A stretch of DNA of 63,657 bases from Pseudomonadota bacterium (GCA_018816555.1 JAHIVT010000142.1:1-63657), one strand, 5' to 3'; shown: positions 26,278-37,489, counted from the stretch's first letter. A program made the numbers and translations. Notes: generated by a model from the letters alone, not told the origin.

Positions 26278-28527
26278 CTATTTCGTGGTAAAGGTAAAGA
26301 CTCCGTCCCAATCCCGCGGTGGCGGCGCGCTGAGGAAAACATCGATTCTCTCCAGATAGAGGCGGTAGAGCTTGAGGTTGTTTTGCTCATACAGTGCGCT
26401 CATGATCTGCCGGGCAGCAATAAAATCCTGCTGCCGATAGGCGGTTATCGCTTCCTGGAAACGTGTCACCTCCCGGCGCAGATCCCCATCCGGTTCACCC
26501 TCGCACAGCGGTTCAAAGATGTTTACCGGCAGTTTTTTGCCCTTGACCTGCACCCGGTCGACAAACCTGCAGAAAAAACCCGCTCCTGCCGCATCCCTGG
26601 TTGATTCGCTGATCAGGATGCGGCAGCCGTAGACCTTGGTCAGCCCCTCCAGGCGGGAGGCCAGGTTGACATTGTCGCCGATTACCGTGTAGTCAAAACG
26701 CTGGGTGCTGCCGAAATTTCCCACATTCATCTCGCCGGTGTTGAGTCCGATGCCGATTTGTATTTCCCCTTGCTGTTCTTCTTGGAGTTCCTTCTGCAGC
26801 TCCGCCAGTTGTCTGATTGAGGCCAGCGAGGCCCGGACGGCCCTGGCCGCATGATTGTGGTCCGCCAGGGGCGCGCCCCAGATGGCCATGATCGCATCGC
26901 CGATATATTTGTCCACCGTGCCGCCATGTTCCAGCAGAACCGAGCTCATGGCGGTGAGATAGAGATTCATGAAGCGCCCAAGCTGGTTTGGGGTCATCTT
27001 CTCGGAAATTGTCGTAAAATCACGAATATCGCTGAAAAAAACCGTCAAGTTCCTCACCTGGCCGGAAAGGGAGAGATTGGCCGGATTCTTGATAATCTCG
27101 CTCACCACATCAGGTGAGACATAATGTCCGAAGGCATCCCGCAGAAAACGTTTCTCCCGGCCGGCAAAAAAGTAATTGCTCAGGGTCACCACCAGAAAGA
27201 CCGTGATAATGGTCAGCAGCGGATAGGTAATGCCGATGATCTTGTTGTTTAAAAAGAAAAAATAGGATCCGCCGGCGGTGGCCAGCAGACACAGCAGACC
27301 GCCCAGTGCCCCGGCCACGGGGGTGGCGTAGGCCAGCAGGGCGCTGAGCAGCAGGCCGCTGCCCGCCACCAGGGCATAGGTCATGCCGATTTCCGTGTAG
27401 AGATCATAGGTCAGCGGATCGCCGGCCAGCAGATTGTCCATGACGGTGGCCTGGATTTCCACCCCGGGAAAGATGTTGGCAAAGGGGGTGGCCCGCAGGT
27501 CAAGCAGCCCGGCTGCCGAGGTGCCGATGAGCACGTATTTATCCCTGAGCCTGTCAAGATGAAGGCCGGCAAGTACATCGGCAGCCGGAACATAGGCAAA
27601 GGTTTTCACCGGTCCCCGGTAGTTGACGGTGAGCTGGCCCTGGTCATCGGTGGGGATGAATTTGCCGGCCGCGGTGATTCCCAGGATGCCTTTCTGCGTC
27701 GTCTCCACCTGCTGGGAAATGTGGATGGTCACCTCCTGTTCCCCACCCAGGCCGATCCGCATGGTTTCCAGAGCCAGCGAAGGGTAGGGCACGCCGTTTA
27801 AGGCCATGAAGAGCGGCACCTTGCGGATGGTGCCTGAGGGATCTGGAAAGACGTTGAAAAAACCTTCGCTTTCCGCCTGGGATACATCCGTGATGTTGAC
27901 AATGGCATTGCTGGCCTGGATAAAATTGATCGAGGACAGTGAAGTGGCCGGCGGGTCAAGGTGGATGGTGCAGGAGGGAAAAGGGACATTGTCCTCAAGA
28001 TCTTTTTGCGGGCTGGTAAGAAAGACATAGCCCAGGACACTGGGTATGGTCGCCAGGGTGTCTCCCAGGATCAGGTCATGGTCCAGGGAGGGATTGGCGC
28101 GGAGGGCGTTTCGTTCTTCTTCGGAAACAGGGTTGGTCAGCAGATCGATGATGCCGTCGAGATGATTTTTCGGAGAGGTCCTGTCCGGTTCGGCAAAGAC
28201 AATATCAAAGCCGACGACCCTGGCTCCGGCCTGATGGATCTGCGTTATCAGGTCAGCCACGGTGTTTCTGGGCCAGGGCCATTGACCGATCCTGGCCAGG
28301 CTCGCATCGTCAATATCCACAATCACCACCTGACCGCTGATGGGGGTTTGGCCCCGGATGGTGAACATGACATCGGTCAGCCGGTTGTCAAAGGAGGTGA
28401 GCAGCTGCGGCTTGCGATTGCCGAAAAGGTAAAATAGGCAAAGCGCCGCAATCACCACCATGCAGCCGATTTTAAAGGGGGATGGTTTGAGGTATGAAGG
28501 TATCATCCGGATGTCTGTTTGGGTCAT
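26278..28527 (-). CDS. CHASE2-domain class III adenylate/guanylate cyclase
   Basis: A 749-residue membrane protein. After one N-terminal membrane segment (about 18-34) comes a CHASE2 sensory domain (about 42-365; FDNRLTDVMFTIRG, VVIVDIDDASLARIGQWPWPR, YVLIGTSAAGLLDLRATPF). Three membrane segments follow (about 375-460), then a catalytic class III cyclase domain (about 490-690). The two metal aspartates are in VFFSDIRDFTT and KYIGDAIMAIWG, and the transition-state region in FDYTVIGDNVNLASRLEG. The enzyme should make cAMP (possibly cGMP) in response to a periplasmic cue. It starts 12 bases after the FecR gene, so they form one operon. Confidence 0.93.
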   Translation of the reverse strand: MTQTDIRMIPSYLKPSPFKIGCMVVIAALCLFYLFGNRKPQLLTSFDNRLTDVMFTIRGQTPISGQVVIVDIDDASLARIGQWPWPRNTVADLITQIHQAGARVVGFDIVFAEPDRTSPKNHLDGIIDLLTNPVSEEERNALRANPSLDHDLILGDTLATIPSVLGYVFLTSPQKDLEDNVPFPSCTIHLDPPATSLSSINFIQASNAIVNITDVSQAESEGFFNVFPDPSGTIRKVPLFMALNGVPYPSLALETMRIGLGGEQEVTIHISQQVETTQKGILGITAAGKFIPTDDQGQLTVNYRGPVKTFAYVPAADVLAGLHLDRLRDKYVLIGTSAAGLLDLRATPFANIFPGVEIQATVMDNLLAGDPLTYDLYTEIGMTYALVAGSGLLLSALLAYATPVAGALGGLLCLLATAGGSYFFFLNNKIIGITYPLLTIITVFLVVTLSNYFFAGREKRFLRDAFGHYVSPDVVSEIIKNPANLSLSGQVRNLTVFFSDIRDFTTISEKMTPNQLGRFMNLYLTAMSSVLLEHGGTVDKYIGDAIMAIWGAPLADHNHAARAVRASLASIRQLAELQKELQEEQQGEIQIGIGLNTGEMNVGNFGSTQRFDYTVIGDNVNLASRLEGLTKVYGCRILISESTRDAAGAGFFCRFVDRVQVKGKKLPVNIFEPLCEGEPDGDLRREVTRFQEAITAYRQQDFIAARQIMSALYEQNNLKLYRLYLERIDVFLSAPPPRDWDGVFTFTTK

Positions 28528-28539
28528 GTCGCCGCCGGA

Positions 28540-30822
28540 TTACCGGGTGCCGCCGTATATGCCGATGTAGCTTTTGCCCGAACTGAACGGGGCATAAAAG
28601 TTGCCGGCTATTGATTTTGCCTTGGGGCCGTAAAATGCGCCGTTGAAGGTACCGTTCGACATGATGCCGGCCGGGCCGGTCACGCCGTAGACATTGTTGC
28701 TGAAGCCGCCGGCAGAGGCGTTGCCGGCCGGACCGCTGTTGACGTATAGATCCATGCCGTCCAGCTTGATGACTCCCTGCACCGCGCTGGCGGCATTGAG
28801 GTTGCCGAAGTCAACGTCGATCTCAACGGTGCCCTGGAGGTCGGTCACCTGTTTTGCCGCCGTGGGGTCGATTTTGCTGGCATAGGCTGTGCCGCTGTAG
28901 TGGCCGGTGAAGCTGGTGCTGACCAGTTCATTGACCTCGGCCACCGAGGTCGGTTCGCCGGCAATCCAGCGGGAGCCGGGGACATGGGTGTGGTATTGGG
29001 CGCCGCTGGCCGGATCCCTATAGGCGATCTCCCAGTAGCCCCAGGTGACGTAGTCGCTGATGGTATTGACATGCGGGTCGGCCGAGATCAGGTAATTGCC
29101 GTATTTTTTCAGGCCGGTGGGCGTAGCCGCACCACTGGTGATACAGTCGCCGGTGGCACAGCCCAGTTCCGCGGCGAAATTATCCTCCAGCACAAAGGCC
29201 GAGGCCAGAGCCCCTCCCAGGCCTATTTTGACGAGCCGGGCGTTGGAACCGTTCATGTCAATAGCGGACAGGCTGCCGCTTAAGGTGCCGTTGTCCTTGT
29301 CCACGGTAAAGGAAAAATCACCGGGGCTGCTGTTCATGAATAAGCGTCTATCCGAGTTAATAGAGGCCATATTTTCGGAAACACCTACCACATAACCCTT
29401 CCACGTCTTGACTCCCTTGGGAGAAGTCACGTCGGCCGGATCCTGGGGTTCCTTGGTGCCGGTCCCCTGGATAGTCCAGGAGTCATGCAACGGCTGGTTG
29501 AACGGTTCGATCTCATAAGCGTTGCCCGAGCCGGTGAAATTGAAAAGATCCAAGGCGGTGCCGCCTAGGGTGCCGCTGGCCGAACCATAGAGAGCCGTGA
29601 CCTGCCCCAGTGTCCCATCGGGAGTTTCCAGGTTGCTGCCCAGGATTCTGACATTGGTGATCTGGTTGCCGCTCACCTTGCCGATAAAAAAGACAGGCGG
29701 CTCGCCGGGCTGGCCCTTGATGCGGCCCAGCACCTTGCCGCTGTGCCAGTTTACTTCCATCCATAACTCATCATTAATGGTGCTGGTTGTGCCGTCCGCA
29801 TTGGTGGCGGTGCCGGTAAGGGTGCCGAAGTAGCTGGAAATTCCATCAGTCGGCACGGTGGTTGCGGCGGGCGAGGTATCAATGACCGGCGCTAGTTCAT
29901 TGGGCGGCGGCAGCTCAATGACCGGCGTGTCAACAGTCGTATCCGTGGTCACGGGGGCGATATCGGCAATGGTTGCAGTGTCAGCTTGATCGCTAACCTG
30001 TTCATCCACCGCGGTTTCATCAGCTGCCGGTTCTGCCGCCGGTTGGGCAGCTCCTTCATCTTCGCTGCCGTCAACGGCCTGCTCATCCTGGGCAGCGGCC
30101 TCGTCGTTGCTTCCCTCTTCCACGGTGCCGGTGGCCTGGTCTTCGTCCCCTTCGCCAGCGGCGGTCAGCTCATTACTGAAGGCGGCCAGATCCTGCTCGG
30201 ACAGCTGGCGCGGCGCCTCGGGCGCACTGTTCATGGTGACATTGGTGCCATGGCCCGGCCTGGAAATCGCCACCGTGCCGAAGGGATTGGTCACATTAAT
30301 GCCCTTGCCGCCCTGGAAAACCACGGCGAGTGAGGTAGGGGTCACGGTTCCGGCGTACATGGAACCGCGGATGCCGATGGTGGCGGCCGGGGTCTCGGTG
30401 GTGAAGTTCTGCGGGGAGGTCTTGGTGATGGCGCCCCCCATCACCCGGAAAACCCCCTCCTTGATCTTTGTTTTCAGGGAGCCGTTCTTTTCTTCCGGCT
30501 GCCATCTGTATTCGGCGATCTTCATTTCGCTGCTCTGGCCGAGACTGTAGATGGTGTTGTCGGTAAAGAGGATCTGGATGCGGCCACCTTTGGCTGTTTT
30601 GATGGTGTCTTCAGTATGGATCGGCGACTTGACAACAAGTTTGCGCATCTCGCCATTGCTGTTGATGGCCTGCACATTGCCCCGGCAGGCCACCACCGTT
30701 GCTGCAGCCTCTTGCCCCGGTTCTTCCCCGGCCTGAACCGCGAGTGGCAGGAGCAGAAGCAGGATAAGCAGGGCAAAAAAGGAACTGAAGTATTGAGTGG
30801 GCAGGCAGCTTCTTTTCTTCAT
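28540..30822 (-). CDS. Secreted FecR-domain protein with C-terminal TbpB-like (Slam-substrate) segment
   Basis: A 760-residue protein with a signal peptide ending near AVQA-GEE (residue 31) and no lipobox. A FecR domain spans about 40-190: PIHTEDTIKTAKGGRIQILF, DNTIYSLGQSSEM and TPAATIGIRGSMY. An acidic, alanine-rich linker follows (about 215-310). The second half is Gly/Ser/Thr-rich and ends with EIDVDFGNLNAASAVQGVIK, then SNGTFNGAFYGPKAKSIAGNF. The pattern of a DVDFGN strand and a GxFYGPxAxxxxGxF turn is the signature of the small beta-barrels of transferrin-binding-protein-B-like proteins. Those barrels are recognised by Slam translocons, and a Slam-like gene lies 35 bases upstream. FecR domains in this setting probably bind glycan or protein; this is inference. 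Confidence 0.8.
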   Translation of the reverse strand: MKKRSCLPTQYFSSFFALLILLLLLPLAVQAGEEPGQEAAATVVACRGNVQAINSNGEMRKLVVKSPIHTEDTIKTAKGGRIQILFTDNTIYSLGQSSEMKIAEYRWQPEEKNGSLKTKIKEGVFRVMGGAITKTSPQNFTTETPAATIGIRGSMYAGTVTPTSLAVVFQGGKGINVTNPFGTVAISRPGHGTNVTMNSAPEAPRQLSEQDLAAFSNELTAAGEGDEDQATGTVEEGSNDEAAAQDEQAVDGSEDEGAAQPAAEPAADETAVDEQVSDQADTATIADIAPVTTDTTVDTPVIELPPPNELAPVIDTSPAATTVPTDGISSYFGTLTGTATNADGTTSTINDELWMEVNWHSGKVLGRIKGQPGEPPVFFIGKVSGNQITNVRILGSNLETPDGTLGQVTALYGSASGTLGGTALDLFNFTGSGNAYEIEPFNQPLHDSWTIQGTGTKEPQDPADVTSPKGVKTWKGYVVGVSENMASINSDRRLFMNSSPGDFSFTVDKDNGTLSGSLSAIDMNGSNARLVKIGLGGALASAFVLEDNFAAELGCATGDCITSGAATPTGLKKYGNYLISADPHVNTISDYVTWGYWEIAYRDPASGAQYHTHVPGSRWIAGEPTSVAEVNELVSTSFTGHYSGTAYASKIDPTAAKQVTDLQGTVEIDVDFGNLNAASAVQGVIKLDGMDLYVNSGPAGNASAGGFSNNVYGVTGPAGIMSNGTFNGAFYGPKAKSIAGNFYAPFSSGKSYIGIYGGTR

Positions 30823-30857
30823 GGCATGGGTCCCTTTTTTTCTTGCATGGGCAGATA

Positions 30858-32156
30858 TTAAAATCCCAAGGTCATTGAAAGCGTGATGACACTCTTCCGG
30901 TAGGTGTAGATGTCGATATTGGATTCCGAGTCCAGATAATTGTAGACAAGCTGGGCTGAAAGGGTCCTGCGTGCGTCCTCGGACTGCCAGAGCAGCTTTG
31001 CCAGGCCTGCCCGTAAATCCTCAATGGTATCGGAGCGGGTGACCAGGAAGAAAGGATCCGCTTCCTTATAATCGCTCTTCTGCATGCCGATGCTGGCGAA
31101 GGCGGAGATGTCTCCGCTCAGTTGCCGGTCATACTGAAGGGTCCAGCCGATCCGGTCGTACCCGTACACCTTGGCCTCGGCGTCTTCAACCTCCTTGTAA
31201 AAATTGGCGGAGAGCCGATTGGGGCCGACCACCAGCACCGGGTTGACATAAAGCAGGTAGTTGGTGGCATCCCGGAAGCCATCCGTAAAATTGTTCTTTT
31301 CTTCCAGGCGGCCGCCGAAGTTGAGGAGCATGGGGTCTGCGGGCAGGGTCAGGGCGGTGGCGAAGCCGAGGGATTCCTGGTAGCGGTCGTGCTCCACATC
31401 AATATGCTTGGCGGTCACGTTGTTGTTCCACATGAATTTGTCGGTTTTCCAAACCGGCCCGCTGCTCAGGCCGAAGTAGTAGACATCGAGGTCCTGCTGG
31501 TTCTCGTACAGGGCATTATAGTTGGTAAAGGTGGTTTTCCAGGAGAACTGCTGCTCTTCAAAAAGATACACATGGTTGATCACCGCGGTGGTGTCATAGA
31601 TCTGATCACTTTTCGGCGTGGCCGTGGGACCGGTAAGCTGAATTCCCAGGACGGTATCGGAAACCGGCGACTGGTAAACATTGTCATCCCAGTTGACCCC
31701 GGCGGTCAGGGTGCCGGTGACGAAGTGCCGTCTGTCCCCTTCCTTGATGGCGGCAAGATACCTTTCAATATTTTTCCACACCGGCTCCGGCGGATTGGTG
31801 GCCAGCACCTCCCGGAAATACTGTTTGGCCATTTCCTTAAAACCCAGGCGAAGATGGCAGCGGGCAATTTCCAGCTTGACCCGGGTGGCGTTAGGGTCCA
31901 TGATCAGCACCCGGTCATAGGCCATGAGCGCGGTTTCATAGTCGCCCAGTTCAAAGGCAGTGCGGCCGAGATAAAAGTTGATGTCGGGATTGGCCGGGTC
32001 CTCCCTGAATGCCCTGTCAAAATATTTTCGGGCCTCAGTATAGTTGCCGGAAAGAAAGAGTTGTTTGCCCTGTTCGAAATCGGTGGGTGCGGTGGCGGCC
32101 GACCCAGGGCAGGGCAGAAAAAGCATGAACAGCAAAATAGTGAGGAGAAGACGCAT
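30858..32156 (-). CDS. Slam-like TPR/outer-membrane beta-barrel protein
   Basis: A 432-residue protein with a signal peptide (LLFMLFLPCPGSAA), tetratricopeptide repeats at about residues 27-160 (GNYTEARKYFDRAFREDPANP, GDYETALMAYDRVLIMDPN) and a C-terminal half of alternating aromatic and hydrophobic strands, ending in ITLSMTLGF. A terminal phenylalanine is the usual mark of outer-membrane barrels. TPR followed by a barrel of this size (DUF560-like) is the architecture of surface lipoprotein assembly modulators, which move TbpB-like barrels to the cell surface. It is the first gene of the operon, upstream of the FecR gene. Other TPR-barrel proteins, such as those of polysaccharide export, are an alternative. 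Confidence 0.75.
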   Translation of the reverse strand: MRLLLTILLFMLFLPCPGSAATAPTDFEQGKQLFLSGNYTEARKYFDRAFREDPANPDINFYLGRTAFELGDYETALMAYDRVLIMDPNATRVKLEIARCHLRLGFKEMAKQYFREVLATNPPEPVWKNIERYLAAIKEGDRRHFVTGTLTAGVNWDDNVYQSPVSDTVLGIQLTGPTATPKSDQIYDTTAVINHVYLFEEQQFSWKTTFTNYNALYENQQDLDVYYFGLSSGPVWKTDKFMWNNNVTAKHIDVEHDRYQESLGFATALTLPADPMLLNFGGRLEEKNNFTDGFRDATNYLLYVNPVLVVGPNRLSANFYKEVEDAEAKVYGYDRIGWTLQYDRQLSGDISAFASIGMQKSDYKEADPFFLVTRSDTIEDLRAGLAKLLWQSEDARRTLSAQLVYNYLDSESNIDIYTYRKSVITLSMTLGF

Positions 32157-32451
32157 GATGATTTTTTCCAGATTATAAAAGATGTTAGAAGTTATTTTAC
32201 GTTTATAGGCTAGCAGATGAGGCGGGGAAAATAAATTATAAATTTTTGCAACCTGGAGCGAAAATTTGTTTTTCAGTGGTTATCGGGTAAAAAATGTAGG
32301 GGAAAAATCGAACTTGACAAATTTGTCCATTATGGTAATTATGTCTGTTTCCGTTACTTAGATATAACTCCTGCCTGTTCGGAGCCGGTTTGACATTGGC
32401 ACCTCATGCAGGAGATACAGATCATTTTTCGTTTTGGTGTTGGAGGAAGAA
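32157..32451. other. Divergent intergenic region between the Slam-like gene and rplU
   Basis: About 295 bases separating the minus-strand island from rplU. It must hold promoters for both directions. The only clear one is the rplU promoter at 32314-32342. The part next to the island (32160-32280) is AT-rich. Confidence 0.5.
32314..32342 (+). promoter_or_regulatory. Sigma-70 promoter for rplU-rpmA-obgE
   Basis: A perfect TTGACA (32314-32319), a 17-base spacer and AATTAT (32337-32342), about 110 bases upstream of rplU. The -35 and spacing are ideal; the -10 is weak but AT-rich. Confidence 0.6.
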
Positions 32452-32763
32452 ATGTACGCTATTATTCGTACCGGCGGTAAACAGTATCAGGTGGCAGCAG
32501 GCGAGCGTCTTCGAGTTGAAAAGCTTGTCGGCGAAGTAGGCGATACCGTGGAGTTGAATGATGTTTTGCTGGTGGCTGAAGGCGAGACCGTTAAAATTGG
32601 GCAGCCTGCAGTGGAAGGCGCCAAGGTGACGGCTCGGATCGTTGAGCAGGGCAAAGGCAAAAAGATTCTGGTCTTCAAGAAAAAACGCCGCAAAGGCTAC
32701 CAACTGATGAGAGGCCATCGTCAGCTGTATACCTCATTGGAAATTAAAGAGATTTCATTATAA
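32452..32763 (+). CDS. rplU: 50S ribosomal protein L21
   Basis: A 103-residue ribosomal protein: MYAIIRTGGKQYQV at the start and KRRKGYQLMRGHRQ near the end. The ATG at 32452 is preceded by GGAGG at an 8-base spacing (TGGAGGAAGAAATG), so this start is preferred over an upstream in-frame codon at 32434. Confidence 0.97.
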   Translation: MYAIIRTGGKQYQVAAGERLRVEKLVGEVGDTVELNDVLLVAEGETVKIGQPAVEGAKVTARIVEQGKGKKILVFKKKRRKGYQLMRGHRQLYTSLEIKEISL

Positions 32764-32832
32764 CGTTACCTACGGATCAGCGGGAAAGTGGTTGTATCCC
32801 CTATTCGTATTTTTTATTGAAGAGGTCAAACT

Positions 32833-33096
32833 GTGGCACATAAGAAAGCAGGCGGTAGTTCAAAGAACGGCAGAGACAGTAATTCCCAGCGGCGTGGCGT
32901 AAAGAGATTCGGCGGTCAGGTTGTCAGGGCAGGCAATATCCTCGTACGTCAGCTCGGCACCAAAATTCATCCCGGTTCCAATGTGGGCCTGGGTCGTGAT
33001 TATACCCTCTTTGCCTTGGTTGACGGCGTTGTCACCTATGAGAAGTTCGGGAAAGACCGCAAAAGAGTGAGCGTTTATCCTGTAGAAGCTGTTTAA
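32833..33096 (+). CDS. rpmA: 50S ribosomal protein L27
   Basis: An 87-residue protein starting at GTG, with [16 protein letters not shown] and [10 protein letters not shown]-type sequence. The N-terminal AHKKAGGS reaches the peptidyl-transferase centre. There is no N-terminal cleavage extension of the kind seen in Firmicutes. It follows rplU as usual. Confidence 0.97.
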   Translation: MAHKKAGGSSKNGRDSNSQRRGVKRFGGQVVRAGNILVRQLGTKIHPGSNVGLGRDYTLFALVDGVVTYEKFGKDRKRVSVYPVEAV

Positions 33097-33108
33097 GCTT
33101 TTTTTTGA

Positions 33109-35329
<2,221 letters not shown>

Positions 35330-35378
35330 AGGCATAAGGGATTAGGCAGAAGGAAGTAGGCAAAAGGCATAAGGGGAT
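35330..35378. repeat. Degenerate heptanucleotide array between proB and proA
   Basis: Seven consecutive 7-base units, each beginning AGG (AGGCATA, AGGGATT, AGGCAGA, AGGAAGT, AGGCAAA, AGGCATA, AGGGGAT). It starts directly at the proB stop codon. The unit is the same as in the longer array at 38839-38936. Confidence 0.75.
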
Positions 35379-35447
35379 GTCGGGGCGATTCGCGAACCGC
35401 CCGCCTGCGCCGGCAACCTGGCAATTTATAGAGAGAGGTGAGTAACC

Positions 35448-36707
35448 ATGAGCACCATTGAAGAGACCATTAAAACCATGGCCGTTGCTGCCAAAAAGGC
35501 TGCGCAGAAGATGATCGGCCTTTCCACCGAGAGCAAGAACCGCGTTCTGCTGCGCATGGCTGATGCCCTGGTGGAGCAGAAGGAGTTCATCCGCCGGGAA
35601 AACGAAAAGGATCTTGAGGCTGGTAGAACAAAAGGGCTGTCCAGCGCCATGCTGGATCGCCTCAACCTGTCCGACAAGGTCATGGCCGCCATGATCAACG
35701 GACTCAAAGAGGTTGTCGCCCTGCCTGATCCGGTGGGCGAAGTGACGGAGATGGTCAAGCGGCCCAACGGCATCATGGTAGGCCGTATGCGGATTCCCCT
35801 GGGCGTCATCGGTATGATCTACGAATCACGGCCCAATGTCACCGTTGATGCGGCGGCCCTGTGTCTGAAGGCCGGCAACAGTATCCTCTTGCGGGGCGGC
35901 TCCGAGGCCATCCACTCCAACCTGGCCCTGGCCAGGGTGCTGCAGGATTGTCTGGCTGCTGAAAATATCGATGCCGCGGCCATCCAGGTGATCCCGGTCA
36001 CCGATCGTGCGGCGGTTACCTACATGCTGGGACTGGAAGAGCAGATTGACCTGATCATCCCGCGGGGCGGCGAGGGACTGATCCGCTTTGTCTCGGAAAA
36101 TTCCCGCATTCCGGTGCTCAAACACTACAAGGGCGTTTGTCATGTCTTTGTCGATGAAACCGCGGACCACGACATGGCGATCAACATTGTCATGAACGGC
36201 AAGGTGCAGCGGCCAGGGGTGTGCAACGCCCTGGAGGCGCTGCTGGTGCATGAGAGGATTGCCGCCGATTTCCTGCCCAAGGTGGGTGATGCCCTTGCCA
36301 GGGCCGGGGTGGAGATCCGGGGCTGCGTAAAAACCTGCTCGCTGCTGCCCTATGCCAAAGCAGCGGTGGACGGTGACTGGGGCATGGAGTTTCTTGATCT
36401 GATCCTGGCGGTGAAGGTGGTGCCGGATCTTGATGCCGCCCTGCAGCATATTGTCACTTACGGTTCCCAGCACACCGAGGTCATTGTCACCAACAGCTAC
36501 GCCAACGGCCAGCGCTTTTTGCGGGAAGTGGATGCCTCAGCGGTTATGATTAACGCCTCCACCCGCTTCAGCGACGGCGGCCAGTTCGGCCTGGGCGCCG
36601 AGATCGGCATCAGCACCACCAAGCTCCATGCCTACGGGCCCATGGGTCTTAAGGAGCTGACCACCAGAAAATTTATCGTCTATGGCGAGGGACAGGTGAG
36701 GGCTTAA
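35448..36707 (+). CDS. proA: Gamma-glutamyl phosphate reductase
   Basis: A 419-residue NADPH-dependent enzyme of proline synthesis, reducing the ProB product to glutamate semialdehyde. Family segments include RIPLGVIGMIYESRPNVTVDAA, KAGNSILLRGGSEA and the catalytic cysteine region VQRPGVCNALEALLVH. The C-terminal FGLGAEIGISTTKLHAYGPMGL is intact. GAGAGGTGAG precedes the ATG. Confidence 0.97.
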   Translation: MSTIEETIKTMAVAAKKAAQKMIGLSTESKNRVLLRMADALVEQKEFIRRENEKDLEAGRTKGLSSAMLDRLNLSDKVMAAMINGLKEVVALPDPVGEVTEMVKRPNGIMVGRMRIPLGVIGMIYESRPNVTVDAAALCLKAGNSILLRGGSEAIHSNLALARVLQDCLAAENIDAAAIQVIPVTDRAAVTYMLGLEEQIDLIIPRGGEGLIRFVSENSRIPVLKHYKGVCHVFVDETADHDMAINIVMNGKVQRPGVCNALEALLVHERIAADFLPKVGDALARAGVEIRGCVKTCSLLPYAKAAVDGDWGMEFLDLILAVKVVPDLDAALQHIVTYGSQHTEVIVTNSYANGQRFLREVDASAVMINASTRFSDGGQFGLGAEIGISTTKLHAYGPMGLKELTTRKFIVYGEGQVRA

Positions 36708-36730
36708 CCGCTAGAAGCCAGAAAGAGAAT

Positions 36731-36818
36731 ACAGGAGACAGAAGGAGAAAACGAGATCATGAACGCTTCCGCCAGTTATTCTGACTTCTGCCTCCTGACT
36801 TCTGTCTCCTGTCTCCTG
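36731..36818. repeat. Inverted heptanucleotide repeats covering the nadD leader
   Basis: The right arm (36781-36818), read on the minus strand, is a run of 7-base units (CAGGAGA twice, CAGAAGT, CAGGAGG, CAGAAGT). The left arm at 36731-36747 (ACAGGAGACAGAAGGAG) is complementary to part of it, so a hairpin can form. The array ends two bases before the nadD ATG and occupies its ribosome-binding position. Confidence 0.75.
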
Positions 36819-36820
36819 CC

Positions 36821-37489
36821 ATGAAAAAAATCGGCCTGTTCGGCGGCACCTTTGATCCGGTGCATCATGGACATCTGGCGGTGGGCCGGGCCGCCCTCCG
36901 GCAGCTTGGGCTTGATACCCTTTACTTGATACCCGCCTCCTCGCCGCCCCATAAGTCGGACCAGCTCATAACCCCTTTTTTTCACAGGATGGCCATGCTG
37001 CGTCTGGCTGTGCAGGGTGAACCCCGTTTTGTCGTCTCCGACATCGAAGGGCAACGCAGCGGCCCTTCCTACACCATCGATACCCTGTCGCAGTTCCGGC
37101 AGAACCTGGGACCGGAGGCGGATTTTTTTTTCATTATCGGTCTCGACGCCTTTGCCGACATCACCACCTGGAAAAAGTACCAGGAGCTGCTGAATAGGAC
37201 CTCTTTTGTGGTGATTGACCGGCCTTCCCACGGCTGCCGGACTGTGAACGAGGTGGTCAGCAAATGCTTTCCCGCCTATGAGCAAGAGGAGAAAGGAATA
37301 TGGGGCTGCGAGGGAAGCCAGAGGATTTATGCCCTGGAGATGGAGCCGGTGCCGGTTTCCTCATCCATGATCCGCGACAGGTTACGCCGGGGTGAGGCGA
37401 TTGATGATCTGATCCCGGCAGTCGTGGTGGATTATCTGCAGTGTAACCGGCTTTTTCCTGCGGCAAAAAAGAAGGGGCGGGAGAACTGA
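36821..37489 (+). CDS. nadD: Nicotinate-nucleotide adenylyltransferase
   Basis: A 222-residue enzyme making deamido-NAD from nicotinate mononucleotide and ATP. The nucleotidyltransferase motif GGTFDPVHHGHL is at residues 8-19, and the C-terminal VSSSMIRDRL matches the SxTxxR motif of the fold. No Shine-Dalgarno sequence is visible because a pyrimidine-rich heptanucleotide repeat lies directly upstream. In many genomes rsfS follows; here folE2 lies convergent instead. Confidence 0.95.
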   Translation: MKKIGLFGGTFDPVHHGHLAVGRAALRQLGLDTLYLIPASSPPHKSDQLITPFFHRMAMLRLAVQGEPRFVVSDIEGQRSGPSYTIDTLSQFRQNLGPEADFFFIIGLDAFADITTWKKYQELLNRTSFVVIDRPSHGCRTVNEVVSKCFPAYEQEEKGIWGCEGSQRIYALEMEPVPVSSSMIRDRLRRGEAIDDLIPAVVVDYLQCNRLFPAAKKKGREN

